Shown: positions 8,608 through 15,710, counted from the first letter of the stretch. The stretch is DNA of 64,000 bases from Pseudomonas sp. MYb185 (GCF_002979975.1 NZ_PCQD01000007.1:124001-188000); one strand, 5' to 3'. The notes: a model not told the origin generated them from the letters alone. Made by a program: numbers and translations.

Positions 8608-9162
8608 ATGTCTAAAGTGATTGACCGGATCATCGCTGAGGTGATCCAGGCTGAGGGCGGCTATGTGAATGACCCAGCCGATCGCGGTGGCGAAACCAAC
8701 TACGGTATCACTGTGGCCGTTGCCCGGGCGAACGGGTACAGTGGCCCGATGCGTAGCATGCCCAGGTCGGTTGCTGAAGCCATCTACCGCAAACGCTACA
8801 TCACCGCCCCCGGCTTCGACCGCATTGCCGCCATCGATGAGCAGATTGCTGAAGAGGTCATAGACACTGGCGTCAACATGGGCCCGCATCGAGCAGGGGA
8901 GTTTCTGCAGCGCTGGCTAAATGGCTTCAACCTGCCCGGCAGCGGCTATCAGGATCTGTTTGTTGATGGCCAGGTAGGTCCGTTGTCGATTGATGCCCTA
9001 CGCCGTTACCTGTCAGCACGGGGCCAGGAGGGCAGGCTGGTGCTGCTACGCGGCTTGAACAGTACCCAGGGCAACCGTTACCTGGAGATCACTGAGAACA
9101 ACAAGTCCCAGCGCCGGTTCCTGTATGGCTGGGTACGTGCGCGGGTGGTGCTGCCAGCATGA
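8608..9162 (+). CDS. Phage endolysin, glycoside hydrolase family 108 (N-acetylmuramidase-type)
   Basis: This 184-residue protein carries the GH108 hallmark near its N-terminus, EGGYVNDPADRGGETNYGIT (residues 14-33); the first Glu is the expected catalytic acid. The C-terminal part has the peptidoglycan-binding helix pattern DGQVGPLSIDALRRYL and the QRRFLYGWVRAR end typical of the family. There is no signal peptide or SAR segment, so export would need a holin. GGAG at 8598 is well spaced to the ATG. The stop overlaps the start of the next gene by 4 bases (ATGA), linking it to the spanins. Confidence 0.9.
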   Translation: MSKVIDRIIAEVIQAEGGYVNDPADRGGETNYGITVAVARANGYSGPMRSMPRSVAEAIYRKRYITAPGFDRIAAIDEQIAEEVIDTGVNMGPHRAGEFLQRWLNGFNLPGSGYQDLFVDGQVGPLSIDALRRYLSARGQEGRLVLLRGLNSTQGNRYLEITENNKSQRRFLYGWVRARVVLPA

Positions 9163-9668
9163 TCAGCCAATACACACTCTACGCAAAACTCGCCGCTCTC
9201 GCGGGCGTAGCGGCCCTACTGGTAGCCCTCGGCTGGCAACTCAACGGCTGGCGACTATCAGGCCAGATCCAAACCGTTAAAACAGAATTCGCCGAGTACC
9301 GCGCAACAGTCAAAGCCGCAGGCGAGCGAGCTCAGGCAGACGTCCGCACCACCGAGCAGGCATGGCAATCCAAAATTGAAAAGGTCCGCACCGATGCAAA
9401 CCAACAGCTCACTGAAACTGAACAGCGCGTTGCTGACGCTAACGCTGTTGCTCTCCGCCTGCGCAAGCAGCTCGAACATCTATCAACCCGTCTCACCGAA
9501 AATCCCACAACTCCCCCTGGAAGCCAAGCAGCCCCCGCCACCTGCGGAATGCTTACCGAGCTGCTTGCAGAAACTGACCGATTGGCGGGAGTCTATGCTG
9601 AAGCGTCTGATCGAAGCCGAGTAGCCGGAGAGGCTTGTGTTGCTGGGTATGAGGCGCTGCTGCCTTGA
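9159..9668 (+). CDS. Inner-membrane spanin (Rz-like)
   Basis: This 169-residue protein has one N-terminal membrane anchor (about residues 9-28, AALAGVAALLVALGW) followed by a long periplasmic alpha-helical, coiled-coil-like region (about 35-115) rich in Ala, Glu, Gln and Arg, and a C-terminal part with two Cys residues. That is the layout of an i-spanin, which spans the periplasm and contacts the outer-membrane o-spanin to disrupt the outer membrane at the end of lysis. It overlaps the endolysin stop by ATGA and carries a second gene (Rz1-like) in another frame. Confidence 0.85.
   Translation: MISQYTLYAKLAALAGVAALLVALGWQLNGWRLSGQIQTVKTEFAEYRATVKAAGERAQADVRTTEQAWQSKIEKVRTDANQQLTETEQRVADANAVALRLRKQLEHLSTRLTENPTTPPGSQAAPATCGMLTELLAETDRLAGVYAEASDRSRVAGEACVAGYEALLP
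9394..9624 (+). CDS. Outer-membrane spanin lipoprotein (Rz1-like), nested inside Rz
   Basis: This 76-residue reading frame lies wholly inside the i-spanin gene in the +1 frame. The protein starts with a lipoprotein signal sequence (LKLNSALLTLTLLLSAC) with lipobox LSAC, the Cys being residue 23 of the ATG at 9394. It is proline-rich afterwards (QPPPPAECLP), as o-spanins are. An in-frame ATG at 9376 would add six residues, but the signal sequence fits the 9394 start better. An embedded Rz1 is a known arrangement in lambda and related phages. Confidence 0.82.
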   Translation: MQTNSSLKLNSALLTLTLLLSACASSSNIYQPVSPKIPQLPLEAKQPPPPAECLPSCLQKLTDWRESMLKRLIEAE

Positions 9669-9814
9669 TGGTTTGCATTGGCTGGAGTTTTGTGTGCATT
9701 TCGGGAGATGAGGGCAGGAAAAGTTCGTCATTGATTGGAAAACAAAAGGCTTGCATCGAGCATGGCGGCATAATAATATCGATTTCGCATGAACGTATCG
9801 TTCAATTGCTGCAA

Positions 9815-9990
9815 CCGAAATTTAAAGCCTGTTGAAATATGCTCTTTAGGGCGTCTAGTTTAATAGCTAGACATATTGGGCGGGGCCGCGGCAGTCTCCG
9901 ACTCCCGCGCTCTGCGCTCCCGCGTTGCTGGAGTATTTCATGGCGAGCGCACCACGAGAAAGGTGGCTGAGTTCAACAGGTAATTTGGTG
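9815..9990 (+). ncRNA. Candidate retron msr-msd non-coding RNA upstream of the reverse transcriptase
   Basis: The 390-base gap before the RT gene contains a pair of perfectly complementary 9-mers: CCTGTTGAA at 9828-9836 and TTCAACAGG at 9972-9980. These can act as a1/a2 arms, and the stem can be extended by CTC (9842-9844) with GAG (9969-9971). Inside, TTTAGG at 9845-9850 offers a candidate branching G at 9849, directly followed by an msr-like hairpin GTCTAG/CTAGAC (9853-9858 and 9867-9872; loop TTTAATAG). The rest (9873-9968) is GC-rich with small hairpins AGTC-TCC-GACT and GCGC-TCT-GCGC and would be the msd. The layout a1-G-msr hairpin-msd-a2-RT matches retrons. The exact msd fold is not resolved by eye, and a competing inverted repeat lies at 9955-10008. 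Confidence 0.6.
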
Positions 9991-10008
9991 AAGGCAACAC
10001 CTTTCTCG
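9955..10008 (+). repeat. 11-bp perfect inverted repeat in the RT leader
   Basis: CGAGAAAGGTG at 9955-9965 and CACCTTTCTCG at 9998-10008 are perfect complements separated by 32 bases. Because the second arm lies beyond the proposed a2 (9972-9980), the two pairings are mutually exclusive or form a pseudoknot. It could be the true msd stem, an attenuator in the RT leader, or an alternative fold that controls RT translation. A further hairpin, GTGCG-CAT-CGCAC, lies at 10029-10041 just before the RT ribosome binding site. Confidence 0.6.
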
Positions 10009-10059
10009 GCATCCTATTTTATGGATTGGTGCGCATCGCACTAAATCAGGGATTGAATC

Positions 10060-11265
10060 GTGCGACTGTTTCCCCAGAAAGTGTCAACAGCGTCTATAGC
10101 TAATGTTGATAGCCTCTGCCAAGCACTGTCTATTCCTCGCTCTGTTTTAGATCAAGTTTTGGCCCTGGGGTTGGATGAGCGTTACAAGGAAGTCATGCAT
10201 ATCAAAAAGGCTGACGGGACTAATAGGCCTATATATAACCCACATCACCTTCTTCGTCGTATTCAAAAAAAGATAAATGAGCGTATTTTTTCAGATACGA
10301 AAATAATAAAGTGGCCAGGTTTTTTATATGGTTCAATCCCGAATCAGACTGGAAGTTCAGGGCAGGATGTTAGCAAGGATTATGTGGCGTGTGCCGCAGT
10401 GCATTGTGGTGCAAAAAGTCTTTTGAAGATAGATGTTGAGAGCTTTTTTGATAACATACAGCGAGATATCGTTTTAAATATATTTTCTAAATTTTTAAAA
10501 TATCCTGAAGATGTGGCAGATGTATTGACTAATATATGTTGCTATAAAGGTCGTTTGGTTCAAGGTGCTCTGACATCTAGCTATATTGCATCGCTTTGTC
10601 TATGGGATGTTGAGGGGAATGTTGTTCGGCGATTAAATTTAAAAGGTCTAAGATACACAAGGCTTGTTGATGATATAACTGTCTCTTCGGTTGGTTTGGC
10701 AACAGATTTTTCATATGCTAAAAAGCTGGTTGAAGATATGCTGTCAGATAGAGATCTTCCTATTAAAGCGAGTAAGACAAAAGTTTATAGGATGTCTAGT
10801 GAACCGCTCACTGTTCACAGTTTAAGGGTTAATTTTTCGTCGCCAAGGCTTCCTGCTGATGAGGTGGGCAGAATTAGAGCCGCTGTGAAGCATGTTGAGA
10901 GACTGGCTTCAGAGCCAAATTATATAACAACGCATAGTTATCGTAAGGTATACAATCGTTGTGTGGGAAGAGTGAATAAGCTTTCACGTGTAGGCCATAA
11001 TCAACATAAAATTTTGCTGGCCAGGCTAAACAAGATAAAACCTCTCCCATCCTTTAGCGATATTCGTCGAGCTAAAGCTATGCTTGCTCGACTTAAAAGT
11101 GACTTTGGCAGCAAAGGTCATACACATTGGTATAGATCAAGATATTATCGGCTTGATCAAAGGTTAAGGATACTTTCGAGAAGGTATGAGAGAACAAGTG
11201 ACCAGATTCGTGAGGAGATTAGGGGTATTAAACCGTTTAAAAAACATAGTTCGGAAACTCACTAG
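10060..11265 (+). CDS. Retron-type reverse transcriptase
   Basis: This 401-residue protein starts at GTG 10060 with AGGGA eight bases upstream. RT landmarks are in order: HIKKADGTNRPIYNP (fingers), SLLKIDVESFFDNI (block 3 with first catalytic Asp), GRLVQGALTSSYIASL (block 4, QG retained), GLRYTRLVDDITVSS (block 5, catalytic VDD within LVDD), LPIKASKTKVY (block 6) and TVHSLRVN, which sits where retron RTs have VTG. A basic C-terminal extension of about 130 residues follows. It would copy the upstream ncRNA into msDNA. Coding DNA is strikingly AT-rich against the tail genes. Three conserved prolines of block 4 are replaced, so it is a divergent member; a DRT/Abi-type RT is the alternative. Confidence 0.82.
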   Translation: MRLFPQKVSTASIANVDSLCQALSIPRSVLDQVLALGLDERYKEVMHIKKADGTNRPIYNPHHLLRRIQKKINERIFSDTKIIKWPGFLYGSIPNQTGSSGQDVSKDYVACAAVHCGAKSLLKIDVESFFDNIQRDIVLNIFSKFLKYPEDVADVLTNICCYKGRLVQGALTSSYIASLCLWDVEGNVVRRLNLKGLRYTRLVDDITVSSVGLATDFSYAKKLVEDMLSDRDLPIKASKTKVYRMSSEPLTVHSLRVNFSSPRLPADEVGRIRAAVKHVERLASEPNYITTHSYRKVYNRCVGRVNKLSRVGHNQHKILLARLNKIKPLPSFSDIRRAKAMLARLKSDFGSKGHTHWYRSRYYRLDQRLRILSRRYERTSDQIREEIRGIKPFKKHSSETH

Positions 11266-11971
11266 AGGTAGAAAGGAGCTAGATTATTTTATCTATGCTC
11301 TAGTTTTGATACTCTGTTTGGGTGTGGTGGTTAGTTTTTCTTCTGCAATAATGGTAATGATTGCTGATGACAGATTGAATTACTCTTTTTGTCTCAGGAA
11401 TGAGTGCTTGAATAATGTCGCCGATTACTATAGTGCTCCGATTGCTATATTTGGTTTTTTTGTGGACGTCTTAGTACTCGTTGCCACGGTTGGTGGAATA
11501 CTCGTTGCACTCATGAGCTATCTTGGCAGCAAGGATACCTCTAATTTTACAAATCATATCTCTCACCTCTCTCTCTTTCAGGAGTTTTTTGTAGGTGAAG
11601 TCAATAAAAGAGACAGGCTGTCGATTTCTTCATTTGATGTGTATAGAGTTTATTTTATGGTATTCCCAGGCTCTAAGGATGGTGACTTCGTACCGGGAGA
11701 AGATTACTCGTATTTTTTGACAGAGGTAAATAATGCAATTAATGAGTCTAATAGAAAATTTACAAGCGGGTCAATTCCTCCCTTTAGCTATCAGCAACAC
11801 CAGACAGCAATGATAGATTGTTTTAGGATGATAGGGCTTTCATTGCAGCATGTGCCGAAATTAGATTTCTTTGAAATAGAGAATCAGGTATTGGATTTGC
11901 TAGAAACAATTAATAAATCATTTATTGGGGGGCATGAGAGCTTAAAGGTAAACGAAAGACTCTATCGTTAA
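11186..11971 (+). CDS. Two-transmembrane protein, candidate retron effector
   Basis: This 261-residue protein overlaps the RT gene end by 80 bases in another frame. Residues 1-30 are basic. Two membrane helices follow, about 34-58 (YALVLILCLGVVVSFSSAI) and 83-112 (FGFFVDVLVLVATVGGILVA), with a short loop containing two Cys between them. The remaining 150 residues are a soluble, acidic cytoplasmic domain. RT plus a downstream two-TM protein is the architecture of type IV retrons such as Ec48, in which the 2TM protein is the toxic effector that stops growth of infected cells. I assign it by architecture; I cannot confirm sequence homology to the Ec48 effector. The start could also be a GTG at 11198 or 11210. 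Confidence 0.62.
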   Translation: MREQVTRFVRRLGVLNRLKNIVRKLTRGRKELDYFIYALVLILCLGVVVSFSSAIMVMIADDRLNYSFCLRNECLNNVADYYSAPIAIFGFFVDVLVLVATVGGILVALMSYLGSKDTSNFTNHISHLSLFQEFFVGEVNKRDRLSISSFDVYRVYFMVFPGSKDGDFVPGEDYSYFLTEVNNAINESNRKFTSGSIPPFSYQQHQTAMIDCFRMIGLSLQHVPKLDFFEIENQVLDLLETINKSFIGGHESLKVNERLYR

Positions 11972-12266
11972 GTGTATCTTTAAGGATGGAGGGAAAAAGC
12001 CAACGGTATTGGGTTAGCTGTATGTATTTTGACCTAAGCAGCCTGAGAGGCATGACCGCGCAGGGGTCGTGCGCACTTACACAAAAAGTAATCCGACCTG
12101 TGCGAAAAGTTCTGATTTCACTCCAGAGCTAGCATTGCACCTTAATCTACAGTCTGCTTGAAATGGCCAAGACCAATTGATAGAAGCGCTGTAACTTGTT
12201 GCGGCGTGTGCTGTAAAGCTCGTTTTGGAATTGCGTTAGTCACTGCACCCCTTTGTTTTAATAGTA
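11972..12266. other. Intergenic region between two convergent cassettes
   Basis: These 295 bases separate the plus-strand RT/2TM cassette from the minus-strand pair that ends at 12267. No plausible gene was found. A stem GCATGACC/GGTCGTGC (one wobble) at about 12052-12073 could be a transcript-end hairpin, but it has no T run. Nothing else recognisable was seen. Confidence 0.5.
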
Positions 12267-12923
12267 TTAACAGCTGGCGTTATAGGAATCATAAATGTCG
12301 GAAATTTCACCGGTTGTGTACTTTGCTGCAATAAAATAAGGAAGGACCTCTTCTATGAAAAAATGGAAGGACCTCCATGTGTTGACTATAAAGAAAAGAA
12401 GACCTAAAAATGTTAGGGTCAAATTTTCCAAGTTGAAGCTAAGATTCAGCAGTGCGCAGGCTGATAAAGCTAAAGCAATAGTGGACAGGCTTCTGGATCG
12501 TCTTAGTTTTTTCTGGTTTTTTTCCAGATGGGGAAGGGCATTTTTCTCCAGTAGGTCTGGGGAGGTGTTTGAGTTGAATTTATTTGTGATATCAATTATA
12601 AGTTTTCCGAAATCACCCTTAAGGGTGAATAGATAAAATAGCCCTGCGGATATTTTCTTTGATAGCCAGAGAATGCTAGCAGTAAATAAAATAGAAATAG
12701 CTAATTCAGATATTGTTAGCATAGGGATTATGCCTGCATCAAGATCGGTTATGTATTTTACATTTATTTGGTTTAGTGCGCAAATTAAGCTGGGGGATTT
12801 GAGCTTGTAGAGTGAGTGCCAGGACAATATAAATATGCCCCAGCATATTATGTTGGATAGAGTCAGCCTCTGCTCCAACTCGTCCTGGTAGCGGGATTGG
12901 CAGAACTCCAGAAACTTTTCCAT
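12267..12923 (-). CDS. Polytopic membrane protein of unknown function, second gene of a minus-strand cassette
   Basis: This 218-residue protein is not recognised. Hydrophobic segments lie at about residues 25-41, 68-86, 88-102, 146-162 and 167-185, so four or five membrane passes are likely. A lysine/arginine-rich stretch (EKNQKKLRRSRS) sits on a loop near 134-145. Its start codon overlaps the stop of the upstream gene (TAATG), implying coupled translation. The DNA is AT-rich compared with the prophage structural genes. A membrane protein paired with a soluble protein at a prophage cargo site fits superinfection exclusion or abortive defence, but no motif shows this. Confidence 0.6.
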   Translation of the reverse strand: MEKFLEFCQSRYQDELEQRLTLSNIICWGIFILSWHSLYKLKSPSLICALNQINVKYITDLDAGIIPMLTISELAISILFTASILWLSKKISAGLFYLFTLKGDFGKLIIDITNKFNSNTSPDLLEKNALPHLEKNQKKLRRSRSLSTIALALSACALLNLSFNLENLTLTFLGLLFFIVNTWRSFHFFIEEVLPYFIAAKYTTGEISDIYDSYNASC

Positions 12924-13768
12924 TAAACCAGCCTTAGAAAAAATATATCGCCACCATGAATATCAAACGTGCCTCCCTCATAGATCGGGCAGCCAATGAA
13001 TGACATGATATCAGGTGAACCTAGAAATGGTTTGATCTGCCCAAAACTATCATCTGTGAACGTCATCTTTATTTCTCGGCCGGTGATTAAGTTAACTATT
13101 CGGCCGGATTTGTTTTTGGCGTCTAATTCTCGCAGGTTTGCTGATATTATAAATGGCTCACCGAGTTGGCGAGTAGATACATATGAGTGGAAGGCTTCGC
13201 TTTCTTGACGATTGAATTTGAAAGTAGAGCTTTGGTCTCCCCCAATGACAATTTCAATTGTACTCTGCCCCGCGTTTGGGGTTCTTACTACGCTGATTAA
13301 AAGGTCGATTTCTTTGTTGATTGCGCGGTCCCCATAAGGCCGTTGGTTGGCGCGCGGCATATAATCCGCCAACTGTTCTGGCTGGATTATCCCGGAGTCG
13401 ATTCTTTGTTTGGCTATATCTGACTGCTGAGCAAGTGACCCCGCGGCTACAATGGCTTTTTGTTGGGACCGTTCTACGGTAGGAGTTATTGCGTTAATCA
13501 TGCGCGTAAGGGTTTTTTTAATTTGCGGGCTGTCGTTAATGAAGTCTATGATGTAGCCACCTTCCTGAGGTGGCCTAGACCATAGTTCGGTCGCCTCGTA
13601 ATCCTCTTTCTGAAGGCGAGCACCTTTCCACACTTCACCATAGCGCAGATCTAAATGTGCGCGATTAACTGCTGCCTGTAGATGAGTTAGGGCTTTTCCT
13701 AACGTGCGAAGAGAAACGGTGTGGTCATGAGTGATATCCCCGTCAAAATGCAATAGCAAACTGCTCAT
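12923..13768 (-). CDS. Soluble protein of unknown function, first gene of a minus-strand cassette
   Basis: The ATG at 13768 has GGAAG nine bases upstream and gives 281 residues starting MSSLLLHFDGDITHDH; the frame extends upstream to 13876 with weaker starts (ATG 13807 and 13870). There is no signal peptide. The N-terminal part (HFDGDITHDHTVSLRTLGKAL) and a helical HLQAAVNRAHLDLRYG segment look conserved-domain-like. The middle is helical (residues about 85-150), and the C-terminal 140 residues are beta-rich with Gly-Gly turns and end in GGDIFFLRLV. I recognise no family. It is translationally coupled to the membrane protein that follows and reads away from the immunity region. Confidence 0.58.
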   Translation of the reverse strand: MSSLLLHFDGDITHDHTVSLRTLGKALTHLQAAVNRAHLDLRYGEVWKGARLQKEDYEATELWSRPPQEGGYIIDFINDSPQIKKTLTRMINAITPTVERSQQKAIVAAGSLAQQSDIAKQRIDSGIIQPEQLADYMPRANQRPYGDRAINKEIDLLISVVRTPNAGQSTIEIVIGGDQSSTFKFNRQESEAFHSYVSTRQLGEPFIISANLRELDAKNKSGRIVNLITGREIKMTFTDDSFGQIKPFLGSPDIMSFIGCPIYEGGTFDIHGGDIFFLRLV

Positions 13769-13882
13769 TCTAAAGTCTTCCGTTTGTTCTAGTGTCCATT
13801 CGTTCATGCAGCGACGGATGTGTAGAGCCCTGCTCTCGCATCTCCACCCTTGGAGGTACTGCTTAACCATTTTCAATGGGTG

Positions 13883-13938
13883 AGCTGAAAACCTCTGCAG
13901 CCTGATATCATCTACGCATCATCGGATAGGTTTCAGCT
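13883..13938. promoter_or_regulatory. Operator-like inverted repeat in the divergent immunity/cassette region
   Basis: AGCTGAAAACCT at 13883-13894 and AGGTTTCAGCT at 13928-13938 form an inverted repeat with one extra A in the left arm and a 33-base loop. It lies between the minus-strand cassette and the plus-strand immunity promoter, a natural place for a repressor or integration-host-type site. The binding protein is unknown. Confidence 0.4.
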
Positions 13939-13981
13939 ATATGCAATATGCCGCGAATGCACCGATGGCTAGCCTACCGGG

Positions 13982-14010
13982 TTGACGCTAGTCGCAAGAG
14001 AGCGCATAGT
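13982..14010 (+). promoter_or_regulatory. Sigma-70 promoter of the C4 RNA / antirepressor operon
   Basis: TTGACG at 13982-13987 and CATAGT at 14005-14010 are separated by 17 bases, a good match to the -35/-10 consensus. It reads rightward into the hairpin region and the C4-like RNA. A small terminator (ACCGC-CACAGC-GCGGT plus seven T) follows at about 14070-14091, so part of the transcripts may stop early. Confidence 0.55.
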
Positions 14011-14099
14011 GCCCACGTCACTGCAAATTCAGCGACACGGGATTGGCGTCCCGGAACTACTAGGCGGACACCGCCACAGCGCGGTTTTTTTGTGTCCGC

Positions 14100-14200
14100 A
14101 ACACGGCAAGGCCTTTATGGGCGGGGCTGTGTGGGGCTGCTTCGGCAGCGCCGGTTTCTAGTGGCCGGTACGCCAACCTGCATGGTCCCGTCCACCCTGA
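14100..14200 (+). ncRNA. C4-type antisense RNA (prophage immunity)
   Basis: The segment has the layout of the C4 antisense RNA found in P1/P7 immI and many prophages: a GCTGC-TTCG-GCAGC hairpin (14136-14149), a CCGG/CCGG stem (14151-14154 and 14165-14168) presenting loop TTTCTAGTGG, then the ACGCCAACCTGC stretch. The loop bases TCTAGTG (14157-14163) are perfectly complementary to CACTAGA (14232-14238), which overlaps the AGAGG ribosome binding site of the next small ORF; two G-U pairs extend the duplex over the whole site. In P1, C4 blocks translation of the small ORF and so synthesis of the coupled antirepressor. Ends are approximate. Confidence 0.72.
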
Positions 14201-14248
14201 TTGGCGTCAGGGGAGCGGGAAATAATCCGCACACTAGAGGCTCCTATC

Positions 14249-14422
14249 ATGCCGACACGTCCGACTCTTACCCTCAATCCGTTAAAAAATCGTGCTGCCC
14301 GCTACCGGGCCCAGGCGCTGACTGCCCTGCGCGCTGATTCCTCTCTGTCCGTCCGGCTCAAGCGTTACAACGCAGCCATGGCCAAAGCCCGGGCGCTGGA
14401 AGTAGAAGGAGGTGCAGCATGA
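14249..14422 (+). CDS. Small leader ORF of the antirepressor operon (icd-like by position)
   Basis: This 57-residue, arginine-rich protein starts at ATG 14249 with AGAGG at 14236-14240 as its ribosome binding site. That site is the target predicted for the upstream C4 RNA loop. Its last codons overlap the next gene by ATGA, so translation of the operon probably starts here. The layout equals c4-icd-ant of P1, in which icd is a short translated leader required for ant expression. The protein sequence itself (LKNRAARYRAQALTALRAD) gives no enzymatic hint. Confidence 0.65.
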   Translation: MPTRPTLTLNPLKNRAARYRAQALTALRADSSLSVRLKRYNAAMAKARALEVEGGAA

Positions 14423-14910
14423 AAGTGACACAACAGTTGGCTGCTGCTCCGGCATTGCAGTTCAACAATCGAAAGGTAGAGCCTCTGCATCGTCTGCCGT
14501 TTGTGGGGCGCGGCACACATCCATATCAGCTCTGCTTCTGGACTGTACCCAAGACGGGAGGGTACGCCGGCGGTAACAATGCGGGGCGTGGCTTGGCACG
14601 TATCTATCTGAAATACCTCAAGCAGCACGGGCGACCTGAAGGGCTGGGGGCGCTGCAGTGGATAGTGAGGGATATGTTCGACAGCGATAGCGACGGTCCG
14701 CGGACGCCAGAGCAATCAGCGCGGCGTGGCCAGGTGGTCGGCTTTTTCGATGAATTGGATGCCTGGCTGCATGCTGCGGTCTGTCATCTGGAAGGTGGGT
14801 TGGACCGCCAGAGCAATGAGGCGCTGTTGGACTACGTCAATGCAGGGTTGATCGATGAACAGGCCAGCGTGATATCCCGGCCTCGTAAAGCACGGAGGGC
14901 GCAGTCATGA
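14419..14910 (+). CDS. Conserved-type prophage protein of unknown function in the antirepressor operon
   Basis: This 163-residue soluble protein lies between the icd-like leader and the antirepressor, with 4-base ATGA overlaps on both sides. Its N-terminal half has a motif-like PLHRLPFVGRGTHPYQLCFW followed by GGYAGGNNAGRGLARIYLKYLK; the C-terminal half is helical and acidic (FFDELDAWLHAAVCHLEGG). I do not recognise a catalytic or DNA-binding domain. Its place in the coupled operon suggests a role in the lysogeny decision or a superinfection function produced when C4 control is lifted. Confidence 0.6.
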   Translation: MKVTQQLAAAPALQFNNRKVEPLHRLPFVGRGTHPYQLCFWTVPKTGGYAGGNNAGRGLARIYLKYLKQHGRPEGLGALQWIVRDMFDSDSDGPRTPEQSARRGQVVGFFDELDAWLHAAVCHLEGGLDRQSNEALLDYVNAGLIDEQASVISRPRKARRAQS

Positions 14911-15710
14911 GCAAGCCGATGGAGTTTGCCTTTGGCGAGAATCCTGTACGAGTGGTGCTGTTGGATGGTGAGCCGTGGTGGTTGGCTGCTGATATTGCCG
15001 TAGCGCTGGAATATCGCGACGCCAGCAACATGACTCGTAATCTCGACGAGGATGAAAAGGGTACTCAGATTGTGAGTACCCTTGGTGGTGATCAGGAAGT
15101 GCTGGTCATCAACGAGTCTGGTCTGTACTCGGCCATCCTGCGCAGCCGCAAAGCATCAGCCAAACGCTTCAAAAAGTGGGTCACCGCCGAGGTGCTGCCC
15201 TCGATCCGTAAGCACGGTTCCTATGTCATGCCGCCCGCAGCGGATGAGCAAGAGCCAACACCCATGGCTGCCCATATCGAGGCCGATCAGGTTGTCAGCG
15301 CTGGCCGAGTGTTCCGGTCATTGTTCACCACCGGCCGCAGTATGGGCATGCCTCGCCGGCTGGCAGCTACCCGTGCCAACTCGGCGGCAGAGCGCGCCAC
15401 CGGCGTGGATCTGGCCGCAGAGCTGGGCGCCAGTAGCTGGCTCGAAGGGCCAGACATGCCAGAGCCGCAACGCAAGCAGTATGAGCTGCAACAACGCATC
15501 CGCACGCACCTGGCCGCGAATAGCTGGCCATCTGGGTTCAGCGGGCAGCAGTTGATTGAGGCGCTGGGGCTGATCAATGACAAGCCGACACAGATGGCAG
15601 TAGGCCGCTGCCTCGGCCTGCTGGGCTATCAACGCCAACGCCTGCCGGCTGCTACTCCCAATGGCATCCGGCCTTGGGGTTATAGGTTGAATACTTTGCC
15701 GGTGGTGTAA
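14907..15710 (+). CDS. BRO-N family phage antirepressor
   Basis: Of 267 residues, about 5-110 form a BRO-N domain: VRVVLLDGEPWWLAADIAVALEY, then GLYSAILRSRKASAKRFKKWVTAEVLPSIRKHGSY, the hallmark end of the domain. The C-terminal 100 residues carry a helix-turn-helix-like region (MAVGRCLGLLGYQRQR). In temperate phages such proteins (P1 Ant, KilA-N/BRO proteins) bind and inactivate repressors to allow induction. Translation is coupled to the preceding ORF (ATGA), and the operon is preceded by a C4-type antisense RNA. Confidence 0.85.
   Translation: MSKPMEFAFGENPVRVVLLDGEPWWLAADIAVALEYRDASNMTRNLDEDEKGTQIVSTLGGDQEVLVINESGLYSAILRSRKASAKRFKKWVTAEVLPSIRKHGSYVMPPAADEQEPTPMAAHIEADQVVSAGRVFRSLFTTGRSMGMPRRLAATRANSAAERATGVDLAAELGASSWLEGPDMPEPQRKQYELQQRIRTHLAANSWPSGFSGQQLIEALGLINDKPTQMAVGRCLGLLGYQRQRLPAATPNGIRPWGYRLNTLPVV

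Noticed and set aside
12355-12636. 93-codon plus-strand open frame inside the membrane protein gene
   Set aside because: It is antisense to a better-supported, translationally coupled gene, and its basic composition is a by-product of the opposite membrane-coding strand.
13948-14337. 129-codon open frame over the C4 RNA region
   Set aside because: It crosses the promoter, a terminator and the structured RNA, has no ribosome binding site, and conflicts with the well-placed small ORF at 14249.
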